A DNA stretch of 64,000 nt. Origin: Calycina herbarum (Eukaryota; Ascomycota; Leotiomycetes; Helotiales; Pezizellaceae). Position numbers and translations under genes: made by a program. The stretch is taken from assembly GCA_001414485.1 (NCBI GenBank), contig LLEY01000026.1, positions 62,001-126,000 of the forward strand. The letters are read 5' to 3'. The notes beneath the pieces are model-generated. The model searched no databases. It was not told the DNA's origin and was given only the letters and a program-made list of their open reading frames with translations. Positions 13,401 to 23,060 of the stretch are shown here, piece after piece; position 1 is the stretch's first letter, and the number at the start of each line of letters is the position of its first letter.

Positions 13401-13663
13401 CTTAGCTATAAAGGCAGTTCGTAGAAAGCTCTAATATAGGGTTTAATAGTTAGGCTATAACTCTAATCTATAGTAGTATCTAGCCTCGAATTTTAAATAT
13501 TATCTATATAAATTATACGATTTTCACCTTACTAATCTAGCCCGCGCTAGTCTACTAAGAGCTTTATAAAGCTAGATATAAGCGTAGGAAGACGGAATAG
13601 ACGATTATAATTATCTAATAAACGATTTAGTTGTAATATAAAGCTTATAGATAAGCTTTTTCT
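10491..13663 (+). pseudogene. pol of outer gypsy-1 (RT, RNase H, integrase, chromodomain), RIP-degraded
   Basis: Continues the reading interrupted at 4,467. The RT core is at 11,155-11,178, where both catalytic Asp codons have become AAT Asn (Tyr-Leu-Asn-Asn). Integrase is recognisable from about 12,240 to 13,150 (zinc-finger region with C-R near 12,400, then a D-block with VVID). A chromodomain lies at about 13,385-13,490 (VRRKL...YRV...LGYN). Most stops are at positions where Gln or Trp is expected. The region ends just before the polypurine tract. Confidence 0.8.
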
Positions 13664-13677
13664 AAAAAGGGAGGTAA
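13664..13677 (+). other. Polypurine tract of outer gypsy-1
   Basis: AAAAAGGGAGGTAA lies directly before the TGTTACGACG start of the 3' LTR. It is the best-preserved polypurine tract of the family in this window. Confidence 0.75.
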
Positions 13678-13909
13678 TGTTACGACGCTGGTCTATAATA
13701 CGTGATTCTCGGTCCTATACGTAACTGTCAGAGCTGCAATGCTTAGACGGATTTATAATAAGATTAAAGGCTCTTTATAGTTAGTAGGAATACCTCTTTT
13801 TCGTAGAGTATATATTCTATATTCCCTCGTTCTTAGAACTATAGCTTTAAATTCTCGAATATATATATATATACTCTTATACCTTTGCCTTTAGATATAG
13901 ATCGTAATA
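13678..13909 (+). repeat. 3' LTR of outer gypsy-1 (LTR D)
   Basis: 232 bp, retaining the original TG at its start. It is followed directly by the CTATC duplication (13,910-13,914). Confidence 0.92.
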
Positions 13910-13914
13910 CTATC

Positions 13915-14300
13915 GAGTTTTAAGCTTAGGTATACGTTTTATAAAGTTATCTAGCTAGTTCCTACTTATAAGCTTTCCGTCGTACTCTCTTAGTAGATTA
14001 TTAGCTATATCTCGTACTATATCTCTTATAGACGAAAACTCTTATAAATCTAACTCTAATATATATCTAACTATTACCTCCTTCTCTAGCTTTATAAGCT
14101 TTTTCGAATTAGGCTAGTAATCGCGTTATAAGAGCTTTCTAGCGCGTCGATTAAAGAGAGTCTTTCAAAGAATATAGTAAATCTTTATAGCGCTTTATTT
14201 AGTTAATAACGCGTTGTTTTCGAGTTCTTAGGTTACTAAAATAATATTAGCTTCTTAAGAAGGTAATTAAACGTTGTAGTATTAAGCTATTATAATTTAA
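13915..14300 (-). pseudogene. Fot1/pogo-type transposase, N-terminal part (pogo-1)
   Basis: The minus-strand frame shows the helix-turn-helix N-terminus typical of pogo/Fot1 transposases (EANIIL...ENNALL...SAIKIY, then EVIVRYILELDL and a PKLKTR block). The frame stops exactly at the gypsy target duplication and resumes at 1,403. Stops are RIP-like. The start codon is not preserved, and the exact 5' edge (14,300-14,370) is uncertain. Confidence 0.75.
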
Positions 14301-14370
14301 AGATAGTATATAGTATACGACGAGGAAAGTAGGCGACCCGCTTATATAGGCGACTCGCTTATGAAACGCG

Positions 14371-15242
14371 TTATAATACTCTTAGAATTCAGCTGATTCG
14401 TAACTCTTATATCTATCTAATACTAGTATTCGATATAGACCTCTTATATAAGCAGTAGTATACTTATCGAAGTACTAAAGCTATTCTAGACCTATCTTAT
14501 TATTTGTCTATCTATTATTTATAGGTTTAATAACCTAGTCGTATAGAAGGCCGCTCTTAGTATACTAATTCGCGAGATAATTCTTCTCTTAAACTACTAA
14601 AAATAGAGGCACGTCTCAACTCTCGCTATTTATATAAGCAATTACTATAGTCTATTCTCGATTACCTAGCTAAACTGCCTTACCTCTACTACGTCGATCG
14701 GCGCGTGTAATAACTATAGCTAGGCTTATAATACCTATTATAAAGCCTGTCTTATCGAAGTTATAGAAGTCGTAATCTAAAACACTATATTTTACTCTTA
14801 TATTCTCTATAAGTTGAAACCACGCGCTAATAAGCTTTAGATCTTCGTATAAGGCTCTTTAAAAGTCGTAAACACGATTAAAACACGTCTTTAATTCTAG
14901 TCGACGTTATATAAATCGAGATACCTAGAGCTTACTAACGCGTCTTCCTCTCTACGATTCAAGGATATAATTCGCTATATCTTCTATACTAGCTAGCCGG
15001 GGCACAAATCCTCTTATATCTAGATCAAGTATATATCGAATAATCACCTCCTCCTCTAGGTTATTTAATTTAAGGTTTAGTAGTAGACGTTCGTAAAGAG
15101 TAGTATAACTATTTATTCGAAGTCGGAGCATAGATTTAGGAACATTATAGATTTTCGCAGTAGACCGATAACTTAGCTTTTTAGCTGTACGGATAGCCTC
15201 GATAGCTAAGATGATTCGTGCTTCTTACGTTTGAATTTCCAT
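14371..15242 (-). pseudogene. Second Fot1/pogo-type transposase (pogo-2), truncated after the middle of the DDE domain
   Basis: The minus-strand start ATG is at 15,242. The relic shows an N-terminal HTH (EARIILAIEAI), an EEEVIIRYILDLD block, a LASIEDIANYIL block, the first catalytic region (YNFDKTGF, Asp kept), RADRRSRGKAV, and an LD...SYESAEF block near 14,404, after which similarity ends. The truncation point abuts pogo-1, so pogo-1 probably inserted here, with the missing end left of the window. About a dozen stops are present. It differs in sequence from pogo-1, so these are two lineages rather than two copies of one element. Confidence 0.75.
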
Positions 15243-15660
15243 TTAGAGCGGTTGAGAAAACGCGTATTAAAGTTAGAGTGTAGTTGGTAGGGGAAAAGTG
15301 CGCAGGGTACTGATATGCGCAGGGTACTGATGAACCACGTTACACCTTTTATATATAATTTTAAACACTCAGTTTCTCTTAAACTTTATATACTCTATTT
15401 CTTGACTTATTAGTCCATTTAGCAAGTAATTTACCCCTAAAATAGTACTAAAACTCACTCCAAAATCGTAGAATATACTCTTAAAAAGACGATATTTATC
15501 GAATATCGAGCTACTCCTAACAATTGTTATCGACATTAAGTAATATTCTACAATAAATATATCGTGATATATATTACGATATATCGATGTTTTATCGTAT
15601 CGGTGCCTAAGTCTGATTGAACTGAATATAAAATATCCGAGGACAATGACATTTAGCGAA
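15243..15660. other. Right edge of the AT-rich nest; no gene
   Basis: Holds a direct repeat of GCGCAGGGTACTGAT (about 15,301-15,334), possibly from pogo-2 terminal sequence, and a 24-base AT palindrome around 15,557-15,584 (ATATCGT...ACGATAT). Composition changes to ordinary values near 15,620-15,660, which I take as the end of the transposon block. Confidence 0.5.
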
Positions 15661-16192
15661 TGTTTTTTGGGTAGGGTCTCGTAGACTACTTAACGATGAG
15701 GCGACGTCTTGGAATCTGCTTACTATATTCTTTGTAGCAGAATATTCAACGATCATTGTAAGCGGGTGAGAATCCATCCGTCATAGTTTTGTTTAGTGAT
15801 AGGAACGCTGATGTGTATGTCTCTACCTGAAATTATTTCCGAAAAGCTTCAGGATTCTTCGGTGTTTAGAACTGTCAAATTTGAGTTCAAGCTTATTAGT
15901 AGGATACGTCTTTTAATTTACAAGTCGCTGTAGACCCTTAAGCATGCAGTTACGTTGATGATTAAAATTCCATCGTTCCTTTTTAGGAAATTGGTGGGGC
16001 ATCCAAAACTCGCTTCGCGGATTACTGATCAACAATATCACATGGCCACATGGCGGGAAATTCATTTTGCTGATCTTATCGGCGTTAACAATTGTTTACA
16101 TCTTGCAGAGCATGTTAGCTGATGTACATGATGCAGATTAGCATGTATGTGGTAAATATGTAATCAGATTTCAGCCGTCAGAGTGAGATACA

Positions 16193-16200
16193 TATAAAAG
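16193..16200 (+). promoter_or_regulatory. TATA-like box of the metallo-beta-lactamase-fold gene
   Basis: TATAAAAG lies 89 bases before the ATG at 16,289, followed by a C/T-rich leader. This is a plausible fungal core promoter. The 15,660-16,192 stretch upstream holds no recognised gene. Confidence 0.4.
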
Positions 16201-16288
16201 AAATGTATTCGTCCCAAGAAAGATCTTATCACCATCCCCACTCTCACATCCTCTTTTAATTTCAAGATACTTTCCAAACATTCCGATC

Positions 16289-17248
16289 ATGAAGTCAACC
16301 ACACTCCTCACCACTTTCTTCGCCATGACCATGGCTACCTCATACTTCCACCACCCGTCACCTCTAAAATGGGACGTGTATCTACAACCCCCGGTTCCGG
16401 TCGTTTCACCAGCTGGTCTCCCTTCAACTCTTAGCTTTTCTCCAACAGCTTTCACACTCATCCACTCAGCGCATCACGCAATCCTCGTCGATGCTCCCAT
16501 CACCGTTTCTACAACCGAGACACTCGCAGACTGGATCAAAACCACTATCCCCGGTAAGAAACTTACGCACATCTACATTACCCATGGCCATGGAGATCAC
16601 TTCTTCGGTCTCCCAATCTTACAACAAAGATTTCCGGGAGTAAAAGCTGTAGCTACTCAACAAACCATCGATCATGTGAATCAGCAGCTTCTCCCCGATG
16701 TATTCAACACTTTCTGGGATCCACTTTTCCCGGGGACTATTCCTCTGCCAGTTGTAAATGGGAGCGAAGAGATCACTGCATTATCCGAGGACGGCAAATT
16801 TTACATCGATGATGAGAAGAAACACGAAGTTCAAGCAGTAAAAGTGGGACAAACAGACACATACAACACGACTGTTCTCCATATCCCCTCGCTAGATATG
16901 GTAGTGACAGGAGATGCGGTTTATGGGTCTTGTTTCCAATATTTTGTTGACTCGAATACTACTGAGTTGAGGGGACAGTGGTTAAGCGCTTTGGATGAGA
17001 TTGAGGGACTGAGACCGAAGATTGTAGTACCTAGTCATATGCAAGAAGGGGATGGTTTTCGTCCCAATCATTTGGAGGAGACAAGAGGCTATATTGAGAA
17101 TTGGGGGAGGGAGGTTGGGAAGGTTGGGAAGAAGGGTGGTGCGAAGGGGAGGGAGGAACTGGTTGAGAGGGTCAAGAGGGAGTATCCTGGGAGGATTGGG
17201 AGTTTTATCTTGGAGGTTAGTGCGCAAGAGGTTTTTGCTGAGAATTGA
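16289..17248 (+). CDS. Metallo-beta-lactamase-fold hydrolase, possibly secreted
   Basis: Intronless, 319 residues. The MBL fold is shown by THGHGDHFFG (His99, His101, Asp103, His104), the TGDAVYG loop (Asp209) and a C-terminal PSH (His250). The usual third His in a G-H-T motif is replaced by Gly187-Gln188, so one metal site may be altered or supplied by another residue. The first 19-20 residues are hydrophobic and signal-like (MKSTTLLTTFFAMTMATSYF), so export is plausible. Family members hydrolyse diverse esters, lactones and thioesters; the substrate here cannot be told. The region after residue 270 is Gly/Lys-rich and atypical. It lies about 0.6 kb from the RIP-type block yet is intact, with normal codon use. 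Confidence 0.8.
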   Translation: MKSTTLLTTFFAMTMATSYFHHPSPLKWDVYLQPPVPVVSPAGLPSTLSFSPTAFTLIHSAHHAILVDAPITVSTTETLADWIKTTIPGKKLTHIYITHGHGDHFFGLPILQQRFPGVKAVATQQTIDHVNQQLLPDVFNTFWDPLFPGTIPLPVVNGSEEITALSEDGKFYIDDEKKHEVQAVKVGQTDTYNTTVLHIPSLDMVVTGDAVYGSCFQYFVDSNTTELRGQWLSALDEIEGLRPKIVVPSHMQEGDGFRPNHLEETRGYIENWGREVGKVGKKGGAKGREELVERVKREYPGRIGSFILEVSAQEVFAEN

Positions 17249-18322
17249 AGGGAGGGGTTGGGTGAGAAGATTTCAGGTGATAGAGCATGAGAAGGAAGCG
17301 CATTGGTTGGTTGTCGGAAATGGTGAGCGGGACTTTATTAACAAAAGAGAAACGAGTAACAGAAGTTTATGATATTTCTTGAATTGAATTTCGTGATTAT
17401 TTCCTACAATTCAAGTCACTGGGAGATAGCTTGGATTGGAAGAAATGGGGGTTTGGAGATGGGTGTTTAGAATATGTTATTTAGGCGAGCTCGTGGTAGA
17501 CAATGAAAGCGGCAGTAAAAACTTCCGGTTCGTACCTGCCTCCCTAGCTTATTCTTCCAACTCTCTAGGGTAATCCAAGTTTATTAACCTGGGACAATTC
17601 AATATTGACCCAGATGGTTTAGAACAGTGAAGTTCGATTGTCCCAAAGCTTTTGGGTAATATCCAGAAAGTGTAGCACACCAGGCTATTTACTACCAACT
17701 TTCTCATCTTCTGCGAGGCGAGCAGAGTAAAGTCATTCACATTGATATCAGTACTTTTGACCAATGGCGTAAAGTGATTCCATCTTGGAACAATAGTTTT
17801 AAGTTAGAAATGGAACCAACTCCTCATGATATAGAATTACCTAGTTGAGGGCTAAAAGAGCATATCCTTGTTTGCACAACTTGCACGAACTTATTACAGA
17901 TCTTCCTGGGGCATCTATCTCTGGATTACTTCCCGGGCAATGCGATTTTGAATAGAACCATCTCGAGGAGCTTGTTCAGTAACATAAACCGGTCCTGCAG
18001 AAATGAGGAAGAGAAAAAAATACTCGCATTGAAGAAATAAACAAATTACACTTTACTTTCAATGTTTCCGTGGTCTGACGAGCACTTTCTACTTGATCAT
18101 TATTGGTTCTCTGAAACGAAACAAAGAGAAATGTAATCTCGAGGTGAATTTCAATTGGCATGGAATTACCTAGGAACCAAGTATGTCTGTTGATTTCGCA
18201 ATATTTGAGTGAATAGGCATTGAACGAAACGACACAAATGCATTTCTGGCTCACCACGGCTATAAATATTTCTTCATCGTACTCATCGTTCGCCGCCATT
18301 CAAGAAGACCTGCAATATACTC
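17249..18322. other. Gene-free stretch between the MBL-fold gene and the copia LTR
   Basis: No convincing coding region; the short frames here lack family features. It contains one degenerate member (17,551-17,660) of the small TTGTTCCAA-ended repeat family. Confidence 0.5.
17551..17660. repeat. Degenerate MITE-like repeat, TTGTTCCAA family
   Basis: About 110 bp, beginning TTCTTCCAACTCTCTAGGG and ending in ATTGTCCCAAAGCTTTTGG. Order and spacing match the copy at 50,279-50,382 (TGTTCCAACTTTCTGGGAT ... ATTGTCCCAAATTTTTGG). The ends are imperfect inverted repeats. Confidence 0.5.
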
Positions 18323-18530
18323 TGTTGATAGGTACGGTGATATCTGTTATATCAAGCCACTTAAGGAGATATCGGTATGCCCGTCGGGCATGCCGAGGAA
18401 GTGTTTTCCGGTAAATAGATGCGGCAATTGCTATTGTAAAGTTGTATATAAATGTGCCTTCTGCTCTTGTAGAGTATAGCATAGAATTCAAGTCTTTTAC
18501 TCTTGTCCTCTGAAGTGCAGCATTGCAACA
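18323..18530 (+). repeat. 5' LTR of a Ty1/copia-like element
   Basis: 208 bp from TGTTGATAGG to TTGCAACA, with short inverted ends TGTTG/CAACA. It has a TATATAAA box at 18,445-18,452. A primer-binding-like sequence follows directly (18,531 onward) and a gag start 74 bp later. No duplicated flank could be tested because the 3' end is missing. Confidence 0.65.
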
Positions 18531-18550
18531 GGTTATGAGCCCGGAAGCTC
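18531..18550 (+). other. Primer-binding site of the copia-like element
   Basis: GGTTATGAGCCCGGAAGCTC directly after the LTR resembles the TGGTTATGAGCCC-type, initiator-tRNA-derived priming sites of copia elements. The match to a tRNA was not computed. Confidence 0.5.
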
Positions 18551-18604
18551 TATCGCTTCGACCAATCACAACAAGCCTCAAGCCTGTATATCCTATTAGT
18601 CAAC

Positions 18605-18720
18605 ATGTCGTACGACGACAAATCGCTAAAAATCCCAAAGCTTACTAGCCCCCTCAACTATCGAATATGGGCTAAAGAAGTACGCTCTTTCCTAGAAGCT
18701 AGAGGCCTTCTTAACCTTGT
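18605..18720 (+). pseudogene. Start of a copia-like gag, cut by an LTR
   Basis: ATG at 18,605 opens an undamaged frame beginning MSYDDKSLKIPKL and containing NYRIWAKEVRSFLEARGLL, the N-terminal pattern of copia gag (DUF4219/UBN2 type). After 38 codons it is interrupted by the gypsy-2 LTR at 18,721. No continuation was found elsewhere in the window. The absence of stops suggests less RIP than in neighbouring elements. Confidence 0.65.
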
Positions 18721-19147
18721 TGTAACGAAACTCAAACGAACTAAACAAAGATGACTAAGTCTCGAAGGTTGGTATACAGATAAGAAGTACAGATGCGCCG
18801 GGTTGTTCACTTAGAAGTGAACTCGTTACTTATATCAAAGATGTTAAACAAGATAATAAGATTGATAACTAAAGTTAAGCACGAAGCTCCTATCTAGATA
18901 GCAGACGTGCCAGTATATATAGAACCTTCGTTCCCCTAGGTAGCCAACTCGCTCGTCGAGCTGGCGATCCAACGAGCTGGTTCGCCTAGCGATCTAGCGG
19001 TCCGTCACGTGATTAACCTAATAAAATCCTTAGATTGCTTAGCTAACCTAACCGATCCCTATCTACTATAAGAGTATTCCGATAGTGCTTAACCTATCAG
19101 GACGCCGCCTAGTCTTCACTTATCACGTGTACACGTGATTCGTAACA
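18721..19147 (-). repeat. gypsy-2 3' LTR, copy ii
   Basis: 427 bp; on the plus strand it starts TGTAACGAAACTC and ends GATTCGTAACA. On the minus strand an A/G-rich tract (19,148-19,160) precedes it, so this is the 3' end of a minus-strand element. The rest of that element is cut at 19,525 by copy iii. Confidence 0.8.
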
Positions 19148-19284
19148 CTATCCCCTTCTTAGCTTAGCGTGTCCCTACGCTTAAGTACAACCTAAGAAAT
19201 ATCGTCAGAAGGCTAGCAGCCTTCTTCCCTTTTCACCATACCACCCGATCGTTTAGCGAAACGCACCGAGTATATTACTCTTAG

Positions 19285-19525
19285 AAAAGAAATCAACTTA
19301 TCTAGAATAAAAATAGCACCCTATACCCAATGTTTGAAAGCTAGTTTTATAAATGAATATATCGCCTCTTAAGATAAAAGTCTAAATCGCTATAGTCGTT
19401 ATACAAAGAATAGCAAGACTTGCAACGTTCGTAAGGTGAACCGTATGCCGACTATTCGAGATTAGGAGTCTATGGATGCTTAGATCTAACGACTAGAGGA
19501 CGAGGCCGATGAGGCCATGGCGAAA
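19285..19525 (+). pseudogene. Antisense frame of gypsy-2, copy ii (truncated)
   Basis: Convergent to the (lost) pol and lying inside the 3' LTR. The frame has a Y-x2-Y-x6-C run (ancestrally likely C-x2-C-x6-C, since TGT becomes TAT by RIP), then a region with D-[stop]-ESMDA and RLEDEADEAMAK, which aligns with copy iii. It ends at the LTR of copy iii. The few stops are at Gln or Trp positions. Function unknown. Confidence 0.5.
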
Positions 19526-19961
19526 TGTAACGAAACTCAAACGAACTAAACAAAGATGACTAAGTCTCGAAGGTTGGTATGTAGATAAGAAGTATAGATG
19601 TGCCGGGTTGTTCACTTAGAAGTGAACTTGTTACTTATATTAAAGATATTAAATAAGATGATAAGATTGATAACTAAAGTTGAGTACGAAGCTCCTATCT
19701 AATAGTAGACGTGCTAGTCTTATATAGAACCTTCGTTCCTAAGTACGTCGCTTACGATTAAGGCGATTAGAGCGATGTAGGCGATTACGTCACATGACCC
19801 TACGTGACTTCTAATATTACTATAATAGTAAGATCCTGAAATCCCTAATATCTTCTATATTACTGATTTCCTCCTATATTACTTTCCTTTCCTAGATATT
19901 ATACCTTGTCTTATTAGAACGCTGTCTAGACTACTTACCACGTATACCGTGATTCGTAACA
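19526..19961 (-). repeat. gypsy-2 3' LTR, copy iii
   Basis: 436 bp, same family as 18,721. The reverse-strand polypurine tract (AAGAAGGGGATAG, 19,962-19,974) abuts it. It is inserted into the antisense frame of copy ii. Confidence 0.8.
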
Positions 19962-20123
19962 CTATCCCCTTCTTAGACTAGCGTGTCCCCACGCTTAAGT
20001 ATAGCCTAAGAAATATCGTTAAGAGGCTAGCGGCCTCCCTAGTTCTTATTATATTATTAACACCTCTCTTAAAAGATAAGCTTAAATAATATAGAACCCT
20101 TAACACCCTTTAAATCGAATGTT

Positions 20124-20560
20124 TAAGACGTGAAATAATTCCTTATACTTGTTATATAAATACGAAAACCAGTTGTCGATATATCGGCGTTCCTAGTGGT
20201 TCTAAGTGTTCTAAGTATACTAGGAAGAGCAAATCCTACGATGTCGAGTCGTAAAATCGAATACTCTTACCTTTCGAGTAGGAATCTATTAATGCTTAGA
20301 AGTAGAGGTTATAGGAGGAGGAAGAGACAGCTTATAAGATTTAGAAAGAAGCTATATAAAAGATCCTTCGCTTATAAAAACAATAACGCTTCCTTATAGA
20401 GCAGGAGTAAGAGATGCTCCGTCGTAGTCTTACTAACCTATAAGAACTTGATAAGGCTAACGAGAAAGAAAGAGTAGAGAAGGAGAAAGAAGAGAGGGAA
20501 TTAGAGGTCGCCTAGCTAGCGGCCTCTTCCTCTCCTAACAACTCTGCTTTTGTTACTAAG
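20124..20560 (+). pseudogene. Antisense frame of gypsy-2, copy iii
   Basis: Lies between pol (minus strand, ending near 20,615) and the 3' LTR, in the opposite direction to pol. The frame carries several Cys, including a C-x2-Y-x6-Y run at about 20,207-20,240 that is C-x2-C-x6-C before TGT-to-TAT changes. A long charged heptad-like segment follows (ESINA, EEEETAY, KILRL, EMLRRSL, ELDKANEKERVEKEKEERE). The same order is seen in copies ii and iv, so it is a conserved part of the family, not chance. It resembles half a fungal zinc cluster plus a coiled coil. Function unknown. Confidence 0.55.
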
Positions 20561-20614
20561 CTAACCCTTGATTCGGCTTTCCTTAAGGCTTTCCCTTCTA
20601 ACTATAAAATATAA

Positions 20615-21825
20615 GTAACTCTAGGTTTTAGTAGTAGAACTTCCGAAGTTCCTCTAAGTAATAGTTAAGATTGCTTTTTAGCTTTTAAGTGTTTTCTAAG
20701 TATAGGTAATCTAACTATTTAATTAAATACTTAATCTTACCTCTAATAATCTTATAGTTAAGAATCCTTTCGACTTTATATTTAGTATTTAGATTAACTA
20801 GTTAAATTTCTATAATTAGAGCTAGTAGTGCTCCTAGTAATACTAGTTCGAGTAAGGATATATAGAATACTAGGTAGATGTTTATTATCTTTAGTAATAC
20901 TAATTTATAATTTAAAGGTCCTCTAACGTGTTTAATTTTAAATAGTTTAAGTTTTTTATAATCTAGTTTATTACTTAGTCTTTTTATATCGATGTTTTTC
21001 TATACTAAGTAGACTTTATCTCTCTCTTTTAACGTTAGCTCCTAACTACGTCGTTTATTATAGTAGTATACGTTTCTTTCTACTATAAATTACAGGTCCT
21101 CTATAAGTTCCTTATATAGACTCTTGATTTTTAAGACTTAAATATAAGTAAGTTAGTTATTAATAGTTATAGATAGTAGTTCTTAATATACTGTTAATTT
21201 ATATCTAAAATTAGTATAGAATAGTATAATAAGTATTATTTCTATTACTAAACTATTATAAGCGAACTATGCTAAGGGTAGCAGTTCTACTTAGTTGTCT
21301 TACTAATAGTTTATATAATAATAAAGGTATGTTTTAACTACTTAATTTATCTGTTTATTTCCTTTATTTATTTAAGAGTAGAAAGCTATAGAAAGCTTTC
21401 TTTTTACATCTAATTATTTTATAAGAGCGATCTAAAATTTTAAGGTAAAGAGCTTATCTTTATCTAAGAGTATTTCTTTAAGAAGTCTATATCTTAAAAC
21501 TACTTCTTTAAGGAATATAAATACTAATTCCTTAGCTATACTTAACTCTATATATACTATTAGAATTATATATTTTATAAGTCGTTCTATAATAACTAAG
21601 ATTATATTATATTTAACTCTTATTATTAGATCTTTAGATTTTAGTAATTTAATAATAAAATCTATTATTGGTATAACTTAGTAGCTAATAGTATAATGTA
21701 AAAAGAGTATATTATCGTTCGTATATACAGAGCAAAGTAAGCTGCTCTGTCTACTTAAATAGACCTTAAGCGAGAAGGTCACGTGGAGTGCTATTCACTT
21801 ATTATTATGCCGACAATACTAACTT
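20615..21825 (-). pseudogene. gypsy-2 pol C-terminus (integrase core and chromodomain), copy iii
   Basis: On the minus strand the integrase core is clear: DFIIKLLKSKD, a VIIERLIKY block, KEILLDKDKLFT, then the HPQTDGQT-type region (damaged) and PLA-FAYNS. A chromodomain follows near the low-coordinate end (YKVERILNYK ... KYLIK-LDY). The usual Trp and Gln positions are now TAG or TAA. The 5' part of the element is absent; the relic stops at about 21,826, where copy iv begins in the opposite direction. Confidence 0.75.
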
Positions 21826-21828
21826 TAG

Positions 21829-22440
21829 ATATAAATTATTAGTATATTAAGAACTACTATCTATAACTATTAATAATCAACTTACTTATATTTAGGTCTT
21901 AAAAATTAAGAGGTTATATAAGGAACTAGTAGAGGATTTATAGTTTATTACTAAAAGAAACGTATACTATTATAATAAATAATATAGTTAGAAGCTAATA
22001 CTAAAAGAGAGAGATAAAGTCTATTTAGTATAGAAAAATATTAATATAAAAAGACTAAGTAATAAACTAGATTATAAAAAACTTAGACTATTTAAAATTA
22101 AATAAGTTAAGAGACCTTTAAATTATAAACTAGTACTATTAAAGATAATAAATATCTACCTAGTATTCTATATATCCTTACTTAAACTAGTACTACTAGG
22201 AGCACTACTAGCCCCTCTTATAGAAATTCAACTAGTAAACCTAAACGCTAAGTACGAAGTTAAAAGGATTCTTAACTATAAATTTATTAAAGAATAAGTT
22301 AAATATCTAATTAAATAGTTAGATTACCTATACTTAGAAAATACTTAAGAGCTAAGAAGTAATCTTAACTATTACCTAGTAGAACTTTAGAAATTCTATT
22401 AAGAAAACCTAGGTTTACTTATATTTTATAGTCTAAAGGA
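21829..22440 (+). pseudogene. gypsy-2 pol C-terminus with chromodomain, copy iv
   Basis: Plus-strand homologue of 20,615-21,200, beginning at the NFRYK block and running through KERDKVYLV, the chromodomain (KYEVKRILNYK) and its end near 22,440. It is diverged from copy iii and has its own set of RIP stops. It is placed head-to-head with copy iii. Confidence 0.7.
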
Positions 22441-22534
22441 AAAGTTATAAGAAAGGCTAGATTAAGAACTACCTCGGATTAGAAGCTAGTAGGAATAGGC
22501 AGAGCTATTAGATAAGCAACCTCTGTCTCTTACT

Positions 22535-22810
22535 ACTCTTATTCCTCTCTCTCTTTCTCCTCCTTCTCTTTCTTTTCTACCTCCTTAGTAGTGTTAAGTT
22601 TATTAAGAAAGCGAAGTCCTTAATAGAATATCTTACGTCGCCTTTCTTTAAGAAAAGCCTTCTACTTTCGTAACTATAGAATCTTTGCTATCGCCTTCTC
22701 CTCCTCTCTCTCTAGCTTCTCCTCTTATCTTTTAATAGAGGTTTAGTTACTAGTATAAGGAACGTTCTTCTTCTAGGTATTATTAGTTCTATTATATTTT
22801 AGCTTCGACT
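22535..22810 (-). pseudogene. Antisense frame of gypsy-2, copy iv
   Basis: On the minus strand the frame reads KKNVPYTSN, TSIKR, EEKLEREEEKAIAKIL, KAFLKERRRKIF and EVEKKEKEEKERE with stops at expected Gln and Trp positions. Order and charge pattern follow copy iii although the sequences have diverged, so the frame was apparently kept by selection before inactivation. The N-terminal Cys segment is poorly preserved here. Confidence 0.5.
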
Positions 22811-23047
22811 AAACGTATTTAGAATATTAAGAAGATTAGAAGGTATTAATAAAGTATCTACGCTTTTAGAAAGCATAGTAAAAACATAGTAATATTTTAT
22901 TATAAACTATTTTAATACTTTTTATAAGAAGTATTCGTTCTTCTTTCTTCTTTTATATAAGGTAGGATATAATAGAAAGGAAAGAATACTACTAGTACTC
23001 TAACCGAGTTTCTTAGCTTATACTTAAGCGTAAGGACACGCTAAGCT

Positions 23048-23060
23048 AAGAAGAGGATAG
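23048..23060 (+). other. Polypurine tract of gypsy-2 copy iv
   Basis: AAGAAGAGGATAG directly before TGTTAC. It fixes the orientation of this LTR family. Confidence 0.65.

Larger units (their letters stand above)
1409..13909 (+). mobile_element. Outer Ty3/gypsy chromovirus (gypsy-1 outer copy), interrupted and RIP-degraded
   Basis: A plus-strand LTR retrotransposon: 5' LTR 1,409-1,640, gag and protease region, pol split by a minus-strand sister copy at 4,468-10,485, RT-RNaseH-integrase-chromodomain, polypurine tract, 3' LTR 13,678-13,909. It is flanked by CTATC. Subtracting the sister copy, its 5-bp duplication, and the solo LTR with its 5-bp duplication leaves about 6.04 kb, matching the 6,018-bp inner copy plus the 21 bp that copy has lost. 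The domain order (chromodomain at the end of integrase) is that of chromoviruses. All frames carry many stops, so the element is non-coding. It could be moved only in trans. Confidence 0.9.

Noticed and set aside
16982..17372. Overlapping frames at the end of the MBL-fold gene
   Set aside because: Shadows of the Gly/Lys-rich C-terminus of that gene.
18721..19961. gypsy-2 LTRs first read as plus-strand 5' LTRs
   Set aside because: The A/G-rich tract before TGTTAC on the opposite strand and the pol orientation show that they are 3' LTRs of minus-strand elements.
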